Source: Alphaproteobacteria bacterium | GTDB lineage: Bacteria > Pseudomonadota > Alphaproteobacteria > DSM-16000 > Inquilinaceae | DNA length: 64,000 nt | Assembly (NCBI GenBank): GCA_028281925.1 | Contig: JANQIX010000019.1 | Location: 89,232 to 153,231 of the forward strand | Reading direction: 5' to 3' | Shown: one piece after another, positions 38,310-47,495 of the stretch | How positions within the stretch are numbered: the first letter of the stretch is position 1 | Layout: each line of letters starts with the position of its first letter | The notes under the pieces: generated by a model | The model's database searches: none | What the model was told of the DNA's origin: nothing | What the model saw: the letters and a program-made list of their open reading frames with translations, nothing else | Program-made: the position numbers and the translations under genes

Positions 38310-39292
38310 CGATCCTGGTGACCGGGGCGACGGGGTTCGTCGGGTCGGCCGTCGCGCGGCGGTTGCTGGCCGACGGTGCGGCCGTGCGCGTGCTGGCGCG
38401 TGCTGGCAGCGACCGCCGCAACATCGCCGATCTGGAGGTGGAAGTCGCCGAGGGTGACCTGACCGACGGGGCATCGCTGGCCGGCGCCGTGACTGGCTGC
38501 GAGGCTGTCTTCCACGTGGCTGCGGATTACCGGCTCTGGGCGCTGAACCCGGACGAGATCTACCACGCGAACGTGGACGGCACGCGCACGCTGATGCTGG
38601 CGGCGCTGGAGGCCGGCGTGCCGCGTATCGTCTATACCAGCAGCGTCGCCACCTTGGGCCTCAACCGCGACGGCAGCCCGGCGGATGAAGAGACGGCGGT
38701 GACCCTGGCCGACATGATCGGGCCCTACAAGCGCTCGAAGTTCCTGGCCGAAGAAGAGGTCCGGCGACTGGTGAACGAACGCGGGCTGCCGGCGGTGATC
38801 GTGAATCCCTCCACGCCCATCGGGCCGCGCGACATCAAGCCGACGCCGACGGGGAGGATGATCCGCGATGCCGTGGCCGGCCGCATGCCGGCCTATGTGG
38901 ATACGGGCCTGAACATCGTGCATGTGGACGATGTGGCCGAGGGGCATCTGCAGGCCTACCGCACCGGAGAGGTCGGGCAGCGCTATATCCTGGGCGGCGA
39001 GAACCTGTCGCTGAGCGAGATCCTGGCGGAGATCGCGGGCCTGATGGGGCGCAAGCCGCCGCGCATCAAACTGCCGCACGGCCTGATTATGCCGATCGCC
39101 CATGTGGCGGAATCCTGGGCCCGTCTGACCCGCGGCAGCGAGCCCATGGTAACGCCGGATGCGGTGCGCATGGCCCGCAAATGGATGTACTTCTCCACGG
39201 CCAAGGCCGAAGCGGCGCTGGGTTATCGGCCTAGGCCGGCGCGCGACGCGATCGCCGACGCCGTTGCCTGGTTCCGCGACCGGGCAGCGTAG
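38306..39292 (+). CDS. hpnA: Hopanoid-associated sugar epimerase HpnA
   Basis: A 328-residue extended short-chain dehydrogenase. The NAD loop is LVTGATGFVGSAVARRLL, the active site is YTSSVATLGLN followed by GPYKRSKFLAEEEV (YxxxK). VNPSTPIGPRDIKPTPTGR is characteristic of HpnA. It acts on the sugar added to the bacteriohopanetetrol side chain; the exact reaction is not settled. Coupled to hpnN. The squalene-hopene cyclase gene is not in the window. Confidence 0.93.
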   Translation: MTILVTGATGFVGSAVARRLLADGAAVRVLARAGSDRRNIADLEVEVAEGDLTDGASLAGAVTGCEAVFHVAADYRLWALNPDEIYHANVDGTRTLMLAALEAGVPRIVYTSSVATLGLNRDGSPADEETAVTLADMIGPYKRSKFLAEEEVRRLVNERGLPAVIVNPSTPIGPRDIKPTPTGRMIRDAVAGRMPAYVDTGLNIVHVDDVAEGHLQAYRTGEVGQRYILGGENLSLSEILAEIAGLMGRKPPRIKLPHGLIMPIAHVAESWARLTRGSEPMVTPDAVRMARKWMYFSTAKAEAALGYRPRPARDAIADAVAWFRDRAA

Positions 39293-39312
39293 CCGTATCC
39301 CGCATTCGGTTG

Positions 39313-39753
39313 TCAGGGTGCCAGGCGCGACCGCCAGCGGGTGAACCAGTTGGAAACGCCGCCCGGCGCTGGGTGTGCAGCAGCATGCCCTGAAACCTGG
39401 TCGGCACGATCCGTCATGCCGGGTACGGGCTGGGCCCGCAGCAACAGGCGCTCGAGAACCGAGAAGCTGTCCGGTGCCAGTTCCACGAATCGCAAGGCAA
39501 CCACGCCGCTTTCCTTATCGGCTCTAACGACGGATGCCGTGAACCGGTACCCCCCATGGCCGGTGTCGATGGTGAAGCTGCCGGAGATTTCCTCGTCCAC
39601 GTCGTAGGACTTTGCCGCTTGACCGGAGGTGCGAAAGGCGACGCCACCCAGCGACCAGTCGCGCGTCTGATGCGGCCCGTCGCCGAGGTCGATCGCCAGC
39701 GGGGGAAGTTCGCGACGGACGTCGCGTCTGCGATTTCGCGGGCCAACGGACAT
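39313..39753 (-). CDS. PilZ domain protein
   Basis: A 146-residue cytosolic protein with a c-di-GMP-binding PilZ domain. The RxxxR-like RNRRRDVRREL is followed about 20 residues later by DWSLGGVAFR (D-x-S-x-x-G), then the barrel strands ISGSFTIDTGHGGYRF and VALRFVELA. The start at 39753 is preferred over the upstream frame to 39813. It probably links c-di-GMP to motility or polysaccharide production; no partner is visible. Convergent with hpnA. Confidence 0.85.
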   Translation of the reverse strand: MSVGPRNRRRDVRRELPPLAIDLGDGPHQTRDWSLGGVAFRTSGQAAKSYDVDEEISGSFTIDTGHGGYRFTASVVRADKESGVVALRFVELAPDSFSVLERLLLRAQPVPGMTDRADQVSGHAAAHPAPGGVSNWFTRWRSRLAP

Positions 39754-39946
39754 GTGTGCTCGCGGTGTCTGTAGTGGTGCCGGCGTCGAGTATGCCCCGG
39801 GGCCGTCAACCAACCGTTAACGCAGTTTCTGCTGCGAGGATAGCGCGATTCCGTCCCGCCAGCGCGGTGTGACGACGCGCCGGCCACCGGGTGACCCGCC
39901 GGACGGTCGCGTCTATAACGATGACGAACGGCACGGATGGCGGCAT

Positions 39947-40336
39947 ATGGCGATGACATGGCTGTGGGTTGCCTGCGGCAGCGCCATCGGCGGGGCGCTC
40001 AGATACTGGTGCTCCGGCCTGGTTGCCCGCAGCATCGGTGAGACGTTCCCGTGGGGGACGCTGGCCGTGAATGTGGTCGGCTCTCTGCTGCTGGGCCTGT
40101 TCGTGGCGCTGACCAGCCCCGACGGCCGCCTGCTGGTCGGCCCCAACGCCCGCCAGTTCGTGGCGCTCGGCCTGTTCGGCGGTTTCACCACGTTCTCGTC
40201 GTTCAGCGTCCAGACCTTGGCGCTGGTGCAGGACGGCGAATGGGTGCGGGCCGGTGCCAACATCGTGGCCTCGGTGGTGCTGTGCCTGGTCGGAGCCTGG
40301 GCCGGGTTCGCCGTCGGCGGCCTGATCAACCGCTAG
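39947..40336 (+). CDS. crcB: Fluoride ion exporter CrcB/FluC
   Basis: A 129-residue dual-topology fluoride channel. The segments WVACGSAIGGALRYWCSGL, FPWGTLAVNVVGSLLLGLFV (Asn of the pore) and LGLFGGFTTFSSFSVQT (the phenylalanine box) are diagnostic. It exports fluoride passively through a homodimer. ATGs at 39947 and 39953 are both possible; the frame from 39869 is too long. No fluoride riboswitch was evident upstream. It is followed 9 bases later by the DUF190 gene. Confidence 0.95.
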   Translation: MAMTWLWVACGSAIGGALRYWCSGLVARSIGETFPWGTLAVNVVGSLLLGLFVALTSPDGRLLVGPNARQFVALGLFGGFTTFSSFSVQTLALVQDGEWVRAGANIVASVVLCLVGAWAGFAVGGLINR

Positions 40337-40345
40337 GGGATCGCG

Positions 40346-40699
40346 ATGAGCCTTTCCGGACGCGCGGGTTTGCTGCGGATCTATATGGGCGAAGGCCACC
40401 GCGCCGATGGTCGCCCCTTGTTCGAGTCGGTGGTGTTGAAGGCGCGTGAACAGGGCTTGGCCGGCGCCACCGTGCTGCGTGGCCCCATGGGCTTCGGCCA
40501 TCACAGTCACATCCATACGGCAAAGATCCTGCGCCTGTCGGACGACCTGCCGGTTCTGGTGGAAATCGTCGACTCGGAAGATCGGCTGCGAGCCTTTGCT
40601 AAGGAGATTGGTGGCATGCTCGCCAGCTGCCTTGTCACGTTGGAGCCGGTGGAGGTGCTTCGCTACGGCGGAGCCGCGGATACGTCGGGTACGGCTTAG
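40346..40699 (+). CDS. DUF190 domain protein
   Basis: A 117-residue PII-like protein of DUF190: LLRIYMGEGHRADGRPLFE, GLAGATVLRGPMGFGHHSHIHTA and DDLPVLVEIVDSEDRL. This family very often follows crcB, as here with only 9 bases between, and is assumed to modulate fluoride export. The mechanism is unknown. Confidence 0.92.
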   Translation: MSLSGRAGLLRIYMGEGHRADGRPLFESVVLKAREQGLAGATVLRGPMGFGHHSHIHTAKILRLSDDLPVLVEIVDSEDRLRAFAKEIGGMLASCLVTLEPVEVLRYGGAADTSGTA

Positions 40700-40782
40700 A
40701 AGGGCAGCGGCCTCGGCGGACCGCTCGACCCTGCAGATGCCTCGGTCCTGCAGATGCTACGAAGGGGCCTCTGCCGACCGCC

Positions 40783-41112
40783 TTAATGCGCAATGGAGCC
40801 TGAAAGCGTGTTGAGGATGACGACACCGGCGACGATCAGGGTGATGCCGATGACAGCAGCCAGATCCAGTGTCTGGCCGAACAGAAACACTCCGAGGATC
40901 GACACCGTCGCCACGCCCACCCCGGCCCAGATCGCATAGGCGATGCCCACCGGGATGGTCTTGAGGACCAGGGACAGGAAGTAGAACGCAACGATATAGC
41001 CCGCGGCCGCAAGCGCGCTGAAGCCGATCTTCGTGAATCCCTCAGAGGCCTTCAGGGATAGGGTCCCGACGATTTCGCCGGCAATCGCGATTGTGAGGAA
41101 GATCCAGGGCAT
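40783..41112 (-). CDS. Small multidrug resistance transporter, EmrE-like
   Basis: A 109-residue protein with four membrane segments. The essential Glu13 lies in IAIAGEIVGTLSLKASEGF. GIAYAIWAGVGVATVSIL and FFGQ-like LFGQTLDLAAVIGI follow as in EmrE. It is an antiporter that expels quaternary or guanidinium compounds with protons. Its start lies 100 bases past the RND pump stop, so co-transcription with the RND pump is plausible. Confidence 0.92.
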   Translation of the reverse strand: MPWIFLTIAIAGEIVGTLSLKASEGFTKIGFSALAAAGYIVAFYFLSLVLKTIPVGIAYAIWAGVGVATVSILGVFLFGQTLDLAAVIGITLIVAGVVILNTLSGSIAH

Positions 41113-41211
41113 GGGAAGCCTCCATGACAGGGCCGGGATGGGTGCACGGAAAGGGCGTTTCCGGGTGAGCCAGAGTAAGTAAAGGCCCGGGACATCGGCG
41201 CGTGCCGAACC

Positions 41212-44200
41212 TCATTGCGCCGCTGCGAGTTCGGACGGTTGGGTAGCATCGCTGGGCGTCGCGAGTAGGCGCCTGCCGTCCTCTATTCGCCGGCTGGCAC
41301 GGGCTTCCGCAAGGCGTTCCTTGCGCAGATAGGTGTGGTAGAGCACGGGCACGCCGATCAGCGTGAGGATCGAGGCGAAGCCTAAGCCAGCCATGATCGT
41401 CACAGCCATTGAGGCGAAGAACACATCCCAGAGCAGCGGCACCATGCCCAGCATGGTCGTCACGGCCGCCAGCATGACCGGACGCAGGCGGCTGACGGAA
41501 GCGGCGATGATGGCTTCGGATTGCGGCAATCCGATCTCGGCCTTCTGGGCGTCGATCTCTTCAACAAGCACGATGGCGTTCTTGATCAGCATCCCCGAAA
41601 GGCTCAGCAGGCCCAGCATGGCCGTGAAGCTGAATGGCAGCCCGGTGAACAGCAGGCCGAGGGCGACACCGTTGATCGCCATCGGCACGATGGTCCAGAT
41701 CACCGCGGTCTGCCGCAGCTTGCCGAACAACAGGATTGTGATCAGCAGCATGGTGCCGAACGACAGGGGCATCTGCCGGCCGAGGCTCGCTTGCGCCTGA
41801 CTTGCGCTTTCGAATTCGCCGCCCCATTCCATCCGGTACCCTGGCGGCAGCGCCATGGCCTCGACCAGCGGGCGCACCTCGGCAAAGGCCATTGGCGGCA
41901 GCACGCCGGGCACGGCGAAGGCCTGGACGCTGATCGTCGGCTCCCTGTTGCGGCGTTCGATCAACGTGTCGCGCGCGATGACATCGAAACCGTCCAGCAG
42001 TTGCTGCAACGATGTGTAGCGCTCCGCGGCCGGCGCATAGACGGGCTGGTCCAGCAACTGCCCCTCGGCCGTCATCTCGTCGCGCGGCGTCCGCACGACG
42101 ATCGGGATCAGACGGTCGCGCTCACGGTAGACGCCCGCATCGATGCCGTCGGTGGCGAGTGCGATGGACTGGGCGACGTCGCTGCGCGTGACGCCCAGGG
42201 CCTGGGCACGCTCTGTGGCGAAGACCGGACGGGTGACGAACTCCCGCTCGCGCCAGTCCGTTCGCTCCGTCTCCAGAACCTGGCTGCCGGTCTCGAAGAT
42301 GCGTTGCGCCTGATCGGCAAGATCACGCAGGACATCGGCATCGGGGCCGGACAGCCGAACCTCCACGTCAGCGCCCACGGGTGGGCCATAAATCGTCTGC
42401 CGCACGCGGGTTTCGGCCCACGGCGCGGCCCGCCGCGCGAACTCTGCCAGATCGTCGCGCAGCGCCGGAATCGCATCGAACGACCGTGCGCGAATGACCA
42501 ACTGGCCGTAGCTGGGGTCGCGCTGTTCAGGCTCGTACGTCAACAGGAACCGCGTCAACCCCTCGCCCGCCGTGGCGGTCACGGAGACGACGTCGCCCCG
42601 CGCCAGCAGCCAGTCTTCGATCACGGCGAGATCATCGGCAGTCTGCCGGATGCCGGTACCTTGGGCCGCCTTGTATTCCAGGAAGAAGATCGGCGTATTG
42701 GCCGGTGGAAAGAACTGCTGCTTCACCATGCCGAAAGCGCCGATGCAGGCCACGGTGCCGCCGACCAGGGCGATGATGACAATCCAGCGGAGCTTGAGGG
42801 CACGCCGCAGGAACTCGGCATAGAGGCGGAAGGCACGGGTGTCGTAGGGATCCTGGCCCTCAGCCAGGCCGCCGACCTTGAAGACATAGCTCGCCAACAG
42901 CGGCGTCACGGAAACGGCCAGCAGCCACGACAGCAGCAGCGAGATGCCGATCACCGCGAAGAGCGAGAACAGAAACTCGCCCGAGCTGTCGGGACTCAAC
43001 CCGATCCCGGCAAAGGCCATGATCCCGATGATCGTGGCGCCAAGCAGCGGCACTTGTGTCTTGCGTGCGATCTCAGCGGCGGCATCGGGGGCTTGGCGCC
43101 CCTTCCGCATCTCCACCTGCATGCCTTCGGCCACAACGATCGCATTGTCCACCAGCATGCCCATGGCGATGATCAGGGCGCCTAGACTGATCCGCTCAAC
43201 CTTGATGTCGAACACCGCCATGAAGAAGAAGGTGAGGCTGACGGTCAGCAACAGCGATGTTCCCACGACCAGCGCGGCGCGCCACCCCATGAACAGCGCC
43301 AGCACGCCGATCACGACGCTGACCGACAGGGCGAGGCTCACCAGGAAGTCGGCGTTGGCGGCGTCGACCACCCGGTGCTGCTCATAGATCGGCTGCAGAT
43401 CGACGCCAACCGGCAGCAGTGGAACCACGTCTGCCAGCCGCGACTCGACCCTCTGGCCGACGGTAACGATGTTTTCCGAAGTCAGACCGGCAATGCCGAT
43501 CGTGAATGCCTCGACGCCGTTGTGCCGGATGATCCGCGTGGGCTCGTCGACCCGGCCACGGCGCACTTCGGCCAGGTCAACGAGGTTCAGCACCTCGCCT
43601 TGGAAGCCGAAATTGAGCCCACCAATCCTGGCCAGACTGTCTCCGCCGCTGGGTGCGTCGATCTGCAGGTCCCGTGTGCCGTTGTCGGCGGTACCCGTCG
43701 GGGTGACGGCATTGGATATGCGGACGGCGTCCAGGATCACGTCGGGCGGCACACCCAGATTGGTCAGAATGCGGCTGGACGGCTCCACGAAGATGGCCTC
43801 CTCCGGCAGGCCGAGCAGCGCGACATCGGCAACCCCCTCGACCGTCAGCATCTCGCGGCGCAGGAAGGTGGCAATCTCCCAGACCTCGGCATCGCTGAAC
43901 TCGGGTGCGGTGACCGCGTAGTAGAGGCCGTAGACATCGCCAAAAGTATCGTTCACTTCCGGCAGCAGGACGCCGGGCGGCAGATTTGGAACGGCATCGG
44001 CCACCCGGTCACGCAGGTCGTCCCAGATCTGGTGCAGATCGCCGCCGTCATAGACGTCTTCGATCTGCACGGTGATGACCGAGAGCCCCGGCGTGTTGCG
44101 CGAGGTGATGAAGTCCACCTCATCCATCTGCTGGATGGCACTCTCCAGGACTTCTGACACCTCCACGGCTGTTTCCGCCGCCGTGGCGCCGGGATAGGGC

Positions 44201-44352
44201 GTGATCACCAACGCCGATTTCAGCGTGAAGACAGGATCTTCGAGCTTACCGACCGTCACATAGCCGGCCGCACCCCCGAAGACGCAGAAGCAGATCAGCA
44301 ACCAGGTGTAGAGCGGCTTTTCAATGGCGAGCCGGGCGATCCCCATCCTCAC
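41212..44352 (-). CDS. Efflux RND transporter permease
   Basis: A 1046-residue inner-membrane pump of the AcrB fold. The first membrane segment (residues about 12-30), the large periplasmic porter domain, and the central loop IAMGMLVDNAIVVAEGMQ are typical. At the position of AcrB's Asp407-Asp408 the second Asp is Asn, a variant common in alphaproteobacterial pumps. GMLIKNAIVLVEEID holds the relay Lys. The likely substrates are hydrophobic toxicants or drugs. A GTG at 44352 overlaps the adaptor gene's stop (GTGA); an ATG at 44346 is the alternative. Confidence 0.95.
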   Translation of the reverse strand: MRMGIARLAIEKPLYTWLLICFCVFGGAAGYVTVGKLEDPVFTLKSALVITPYPGATAAETAVEVSEVLESAIQQMDEVDFITSRNTPGLSVITVQIEDVYDGGDLHQIWDDLRDRVADAVPNLPPGVLLPEVNDTFGDVYGLYYAVTAPEFSDAEVWEIATFLRREMLTVEGVADVALLGLPEEAIFVEPSSRILTNLGVPPDVILDAVRISNAVTPTGTADNGTRDLQIDAPSGGDSLARIGGLNFGFQGEVLNLVDLAEVRRGRVDEPTRIIRHNGVEAFTIGIAGLTSENIVTVGQRVESRLADVVPLLPVGVDLQPIYEQHRVVDAANADFLVSLALSVSVVIGVLALFMGWRAALVVGTSLLLTVSLTFFFMAVFDIKVERISLGALIIAMGMLVDNAIVVAEGMQVEMRKGRQAPDAAAEIARKTQVPLLGATIIGIMAFAGIGLSPDSSGEFLFSLFAVIGISLLLSWLLAVSVTPLLASYVFKVGGLAEGQDPYDTRAFRLYAEFLRRALKLRWIVIIALVGGTVACIGAFGMVKQQFFPPANTPIFFLEYKAAQGTGIRQTADDLAVIEDWLLARGDVVSVTATAGEGLTRFLLTYEPEQRDPSYGQLVIRARSFDAIPALRDDLAEFARRAAPWAETRVRQTIYGPPVGADVEVRLSGPDADVLRDLADQAQRIFETGSQVLETERTDWREREFVTRPVFATERAQALGVTRSDVAQSIALATDGIDAGVYRERDRLIPIVVRTPRDEMTAEGQLLDQPVYAPAAERYTSLQQLLDGFDVIARDTLIERRNREPTISVQAFAVPGVLPPMAFAEVRPLVEAMALPPGYRMEWGGEFESASQAQASLGRQMPLSFGTMLLITILLFGKLRQTAVIWTIVPMAINGVALGLLFTGLPFSFTAMLGLLSLSGMLIKNAIVLVEEIDAQKAEIGLPQSEAIIAASVSRLRPVMLAAVTTMLGMVPLLWDVFFASMAVTIMAGLGFASILTLIGVPVLYHTYLRKERLAEARASRRIEDGRRLLATPSDATQPSELAAAQ

Positions 44353-45434
44353 GGCTCTTCCACCGTCAGTCCGCTGTACCGGCGCACGATCTGTCCGTCG
44401 CGCAGCAGATGGCCGCCGACCGCGACAACCTCTGCGCCTGACGGCAATCCCTCTATCCGGAAGCCGGTTCCGGTTTCCGACCGCACGCCGACTGGATGGC
44501 GCCGCACCGTTGCGGGCCCGTCTCCGCCGCCCTCCACCACCATGACCGCGGCTGTGCGGTCAGCACCGGCGATGATTGCAGAGGCGGGCAGCACGATGCC
44601 CCGACCCTCGGTCGGCACTTCAGCGGTGATCATCACCGACGCTCCCGGCACCAGGAACGCGCTGTCAATGCCCGCGAAGGCAAGCGTGACGGTGTAGCTC
44701 TGGCCGATGCGGTCCGTCTCGGCGTGGAACTCCACGAACGTAAGCGGCACCGGGCCGTCGCTGTCGGGCAGTTCGGTGAAGAATGCCACGCTTGCCGGAT
44801 TTCTGACCTGCAACAGCAGCCGCTCGGGCAGATCGAACTCGACCCGCACCTCGGACATGTCGTGCAACCGCAAGATCGGTTGCCCCGGCGAAACGTTGGT
44901 GAAGTTCGCCGTCAGCCGGGTGGCCACGAGGCCGTCGAACGGGGCCGTGATCGACGCATCCGTCAGATCGTCCTGCGCCTCGCGCAACGCGACCGCCGCC
45001 AGATCGCGATCCGTTTCCGCATCCTCGGCCCGAACCTGAGACACCGCGTCCCGCGCCGCCAGCACGCGTGCCCGCTCGAACTCGCGCTCCGCCTGAAGCA
45101 GCCCGAGTTCGGCCCGCTCAACCGCCCGTTCGAACGGCGCGGCATCGAGGGCCGCGAGCAGGCTGCCCAAAGCGACGCGTTGACCCTCAGTGGCCTCCAG
45201 CACCTGCATGTACCCACCGACTTCGAACGACAGATCGACTGTTTCCCGGGCCTGCACACGGCCGAAAAAGCGACGCACCTGAACAGCGGGGGCTGGCTCG
45301 GCCGTCAGCACGCGCACGGCCGGGATCGGAGCCGGCACCGTTTGGTCGGTGCCCTGCGCCGCCACGGCGACGGCCGTCGCAACGAGGCCGATCACCGCAA
45401 GTCCAATGGCTTGCGCAATCCATTGTCCCGCCAT
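44349..45434 (-). CDS. RND efflux periplasmic adaptor subunit
   Basis: A 361-residue membrane-fusion protein. The N-terminal hydrophobic segment (residues about 8-25) is followed by the lipoyl-like half (VDLSFEVGGYMQVLEATEG; ALDAAPFERAVERAELGLLQ), a coiled-coil hairpin, the second lipoyl half (TAPFDGLVATRLTANFTNVSPG) and the beta-barrel (GASVMITAEVP). It links the RND pump to an outer-membrane channel, which is not present here. First gene of the operon, divergent from the TetR gene. Confidence 0.94.
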   Translation of the reverse strand: MAGQWIAQAIGLAVIGLVATAVAVAAQGTDQTVPAPIPAVRVLTAEPAPAVQVRRFFGRVQARETVDLSFEVGGYMQVLEATEGQRVALGSLLAALDAAPFERAVERAELGLLQAEREFERARVLAARDAVSQVRAEDAETDRDLAAVALREAQDDLTDASITAPFDGLVATRLTANFTNVSPGQPILRLHDMSEVRVEFDLPERLLLQVRNPASVAFFTELPDSDGPVPLTFVEFHAETDRIGQSYTVTLAFAGIDSAFLVPGASVMITAEVPTEGRGIVLPASAIIAGADRTAAVMVVEGGGDGPATVRRHPVGVRSETGTGFRIEGLPSGAEVVAVGGHLLRDGQIVRRYSGLTVEEP

Positions 45435-45468
45435 CAGATTGGCCCCACATGCTGCGAACGGCCTGCCA

Positions 45469-45482
45469 ACCGACCGTTCGGT
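45469..45482. promoter_or_regulatory. Palindromic operator for the TetR regulator
   Basis: ACCGA-CCGT-TCGGT (45469-45482) lies in the 79-base divergent gap, 31 bases before the tetR-type start. It is nested with a second inverted repeat, CGAACGG (45455-45461) / CCGTTCG (45474-45480). Operators of the ACCGACC-type are frequent for TetR repressors of RND pumps, so it should control both directions. Confidence 0.62.
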
Positions 45483-45513
45483 AGGCTAGATAGGCTGATG
45501 AAGGTCCCGGTCA

Positions 45514-46161
45514 ATGAGAAACGACGCTAACGACGCATCGGCTGTGCCGAGACGCGATGAGATCATCCGGGCGGCGACTGCGCTGTTTCTTGAAAAGGGA
45601 TACGCGGCCACATCGATGAGTGCGTTGGCACAGGCTTGCGGCATGCAGAAGGCTAGCCTCTACCACCATTTCCCCAGCAAAGAGGCCCTGTTCGTGGCCT
45701 GCGTGAACGACGGCTACGACGTGGCGATCCGGGAGCTGGAGGAGATCCACGAAGATGCGCGGTTGGACGATGAGGAGCGGCTGAGGCAGGCGTTCGGTGC
45801 GCTTTACAACATTATCGTGGAGTCGACGGTGGGTCGGCTATCGCCGCTGATTGCCGAGACCTCCCGGCAGATCCCCAGCGTCGCCAAAGCGTTCCATGAC
45901 GGGTTCATCACCCGGCAGCATGAGATCATCGAAGACATGATCGATACCGGTGTCGCCAATGGAACGTTCCGCAAGGTCGACCGGTTAGGGCTGGAGCACA
46001 TGATCTTCGGCCCAATCGTCACGCTGTCTCTGTCTCGAGAGATGTTCGCGTCGTTCGATTCGCTGGACGCTCTCTATCCTGTCGATGGAGTCCGCCAGGC
46101 GCATTGCGACCTGATCTTGGAATTGCTGCGCGTCAGCAGCGACGAATCCGTGGACCGATGA
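45514..46161 (+). CDS. TetR/AcrR family transcriptional regulator
   Basis: A 215-residue repressor. The N-terminal helix-turn-helix is in IIRAATALFLEKGYAATSMS and ALAQACGMQKASLYHHFPSKEAL. The C-terminal ligand domain is of the AcrR type. It is divergent from the RND adaptor and pump genes with a palindrome between, so the pump is the likely target, relieved by its substrates. Confidence 0.94.
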   Translation: MRNDANDASAVPRRDEIIRAATALFLEKGYAATSMSALAQACGMQKASLYHHFPSKEALFVACVNDGYDVAIRELEEIHEDARLDDEERLRQAFGALYNIIVESTVGRLSPLIAETSRQIPSVAKAFHDGFITRQHEIIEDMIDTGVANGTFRKVDRLGLEHMIFGPIVTLSLSREMFASFDSLDALYPVDGVRQAHCDLILELLRVSSDESVDR

Positions 46162-46210
46162 TTACAGGTGTCCGACAGTTGCGCGCTTACGCCGCCGATT
46201 CAATCTCAGC

Positions 46211-46329
46211 TGGGGTCAGGTCTTGCGTCAATGTATATCGCTGAAATCCCCGTGACGTTCTGACGGAATGGGCCGGCGGGCTGCGACATCGCCAGCCAAA
46301 GCTATATGATCATGCAAGACACGACCCCA
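46211..46329. repeat. 119-base miniature inverted-repeat element (copy A)
   Basis: The left end TGGGGTCAGGTCTTGC pairs with the right end GCAAGACACGACCCCA with two mismatches. The interior is unrelated to genes and contains no open frame of note. A second element with the same ends and almost the same length lies at 47181-47300, and the two bracket the SDR-like gene. Such TGGGGTCAGGTCTT ends occur in non-autonomous REP/MITE-type elements of proteobacteria. Confidence 0.7.
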
Positions 46330-46421
46330 AAACTCCTGTGGCTTGCAATGTGGCTGGTGGATCGGCGCCGCGGCTTGCGCTAGCTTTTCAACCGAGTCTC
46401 CCGCAAGGAGGGCAGGTCACC

Positions 46422-47141
46422 TTGGGCGTGGGCTTCCCCTATCCGAACAGGGTGCTGATCGCGGGCGCGACCGGCGGCGTCGGTGTTCATGTGGTCCGGC
46501 GCCTCCGGCAACTCGGAGTCCCTTGCCGGGTGCTGACACGCGATGCCAGCCGCGCCACCGCGCTTGGCGTTGCCGAAATCGCCGAAGGCGATGTGCTGCG
46601 GCCGGAGGACTGCAGGTCGGCCGCCGCGGGCTGCGACGCCGCCATCTGTACTGTCGGAGACTACAAGGTCCCGAAGGATCGCCCGATCGTCGACGGGGAC
46701 GGCATCATCAATCTGGCTGACGGTGTTGCGGCGGCCGGGATGCGCCGGTTCATTCTGGTCTCGTCCCTGGGGGCGGGCGAGTCCTGGTCCTGGCTGCCCT
46801 TCTTCGTCAAAGGGTACTTCCATGCCATGCGCGCCCGCCCGATCCTGACGGCGAAGACGCGCTCGGACGCCCATGTCCGGGCGCTGGATCTGGACTGGAC
46901 GATCCTGTGGCCGGCCTACCTCACCAACCGGCCCATGCGCTCGGCACCGCTGCTGACCGAGGGCCGTGCCGGCGGCACGACCTCGCGCCAAGCGGTGGCC
47001 GATGTCGCTGTCCGCTGCCTTGCCTCGGCCAATTCGGTCGCCCGAACGCTCGTCGTCGTCGACCACTTCATGCGTGTCACGCTGAGGCGGGGAGGCCTCT
47101 TCGAACTGGGCACCCCCTGGGAAGCTTGGCCGACCGGCTGA
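46422..47141 (+). CDS. NAD(P)-binding atypical short-chain dehydrogenase
   Basis: About 239 residues with a Rossmann fold: RVLIAGATGGVGVHVVRRLRQLG is the dinucleotide loop (around residues 8-30), and GDYKVPKDRPIVDGDGIINL then RFILVSSLGAGES follow as in NmrA/BLVRB-type proteins, which often lack the YxxxK pair. Start uncertain: AAGGAGGG at 46405-46412 supports TTG at 46422; GTG at 46428 is possible. The frame is open up to 46338, 9 bases beyond copy A. Reaction unknown. It may pair with the Rieske-type gene downstream on the same strand. Confidence 0.75.
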   Translation: MGVGFPYPNRVLIAGATGGVGVHVVRRLRQLGVPCRVLTRDASRATALGVAEIAEGDVLRPEDCRSAAAGCDAAICTVGDYKVPKDRPIVDGDGIINLADGVAAAGMRRFILVSSLGAGESWSWLPFFVKGYFHAMRARPILTAKTRSDAHVRALDLDWTILWPAYLTNRPMRSAPLLTEGRAGGTTSRQAVADVAVRCLASANSVARTLVVVDHFMRVTLRRGGLFELGTPWEAWPTG

Positions 47142-47180
47142 ACGGTTCGCGAAGCGGCGAACATCATAAGAGCAAGAGAT

Positions 47181-47300
47181 TGGGGTCGGGTCTTTCGTAA
47201 TCGCATCGGCAGCCATTGATGGTCCGCTGAATATCAGATTCCCCGCTGTTTCACCATGAATGGCTGAGACAAGGATTTCATATTAGAAGACCTGACCCCA
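47181..47300. repeat. 120-base miniature inverted-repeat element (copy B)
   Basis: Left end TGGGGTCGGGTCTT; right end AAGACCTGACCCCA, one mismatch between arms. It occupies the 354-base gap between the SDR-like and Rieske-type genes. The interior shares only short blocks with copy A (CGCTGAA, then CCCCG). Just beyond it, GCACCC/GGGTGC (47311-47325) forms a separate small hairpin without a T-tract. Confidence 0.7.
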
Positions 47301-47495
47301 TCCATTCAAAGCACCCGAAGGGTGCGGCATAAGGCGCTGCGGCTCGAACAATCACATCCGGCGCCAACATAAGAGGGGTGCCAGCAGGGGGCGTAGGGCC
47401 TCACGACCCCCGACAATGCGACAGAGGCGGCCGGGCCAGGCGGACAGTGTCTGCCGTGGTTCCTTAAAGACAGCCGAAAAGACAAGGAAGACGCC

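Noticed and set aside
35586..38474. 962-codon open frame antisense to hpnN
   Set aside because: In GC-rich DNA the complementary frame of a long gene often stays open. The product is Arg/Gln/His-rich with no domain, while the plus-strand product is a clear HpnN.
39795..39946. Fluoride riboswitch before crcB
   Set aside because: The conserved pseudoknot segments of the crcB motif could not be found in this gap.
41113..41211. Guanidine riboswitch before the SMR transporter
   Set aside because: No paired hairpins with ACGR loops and no ykkC-like core were visible.
41521..43185. 554-codon open frame antisense to the RND pump
   Set aside because: Shadow frame, no motif; the pump reading has the full AcrB-type architecture.
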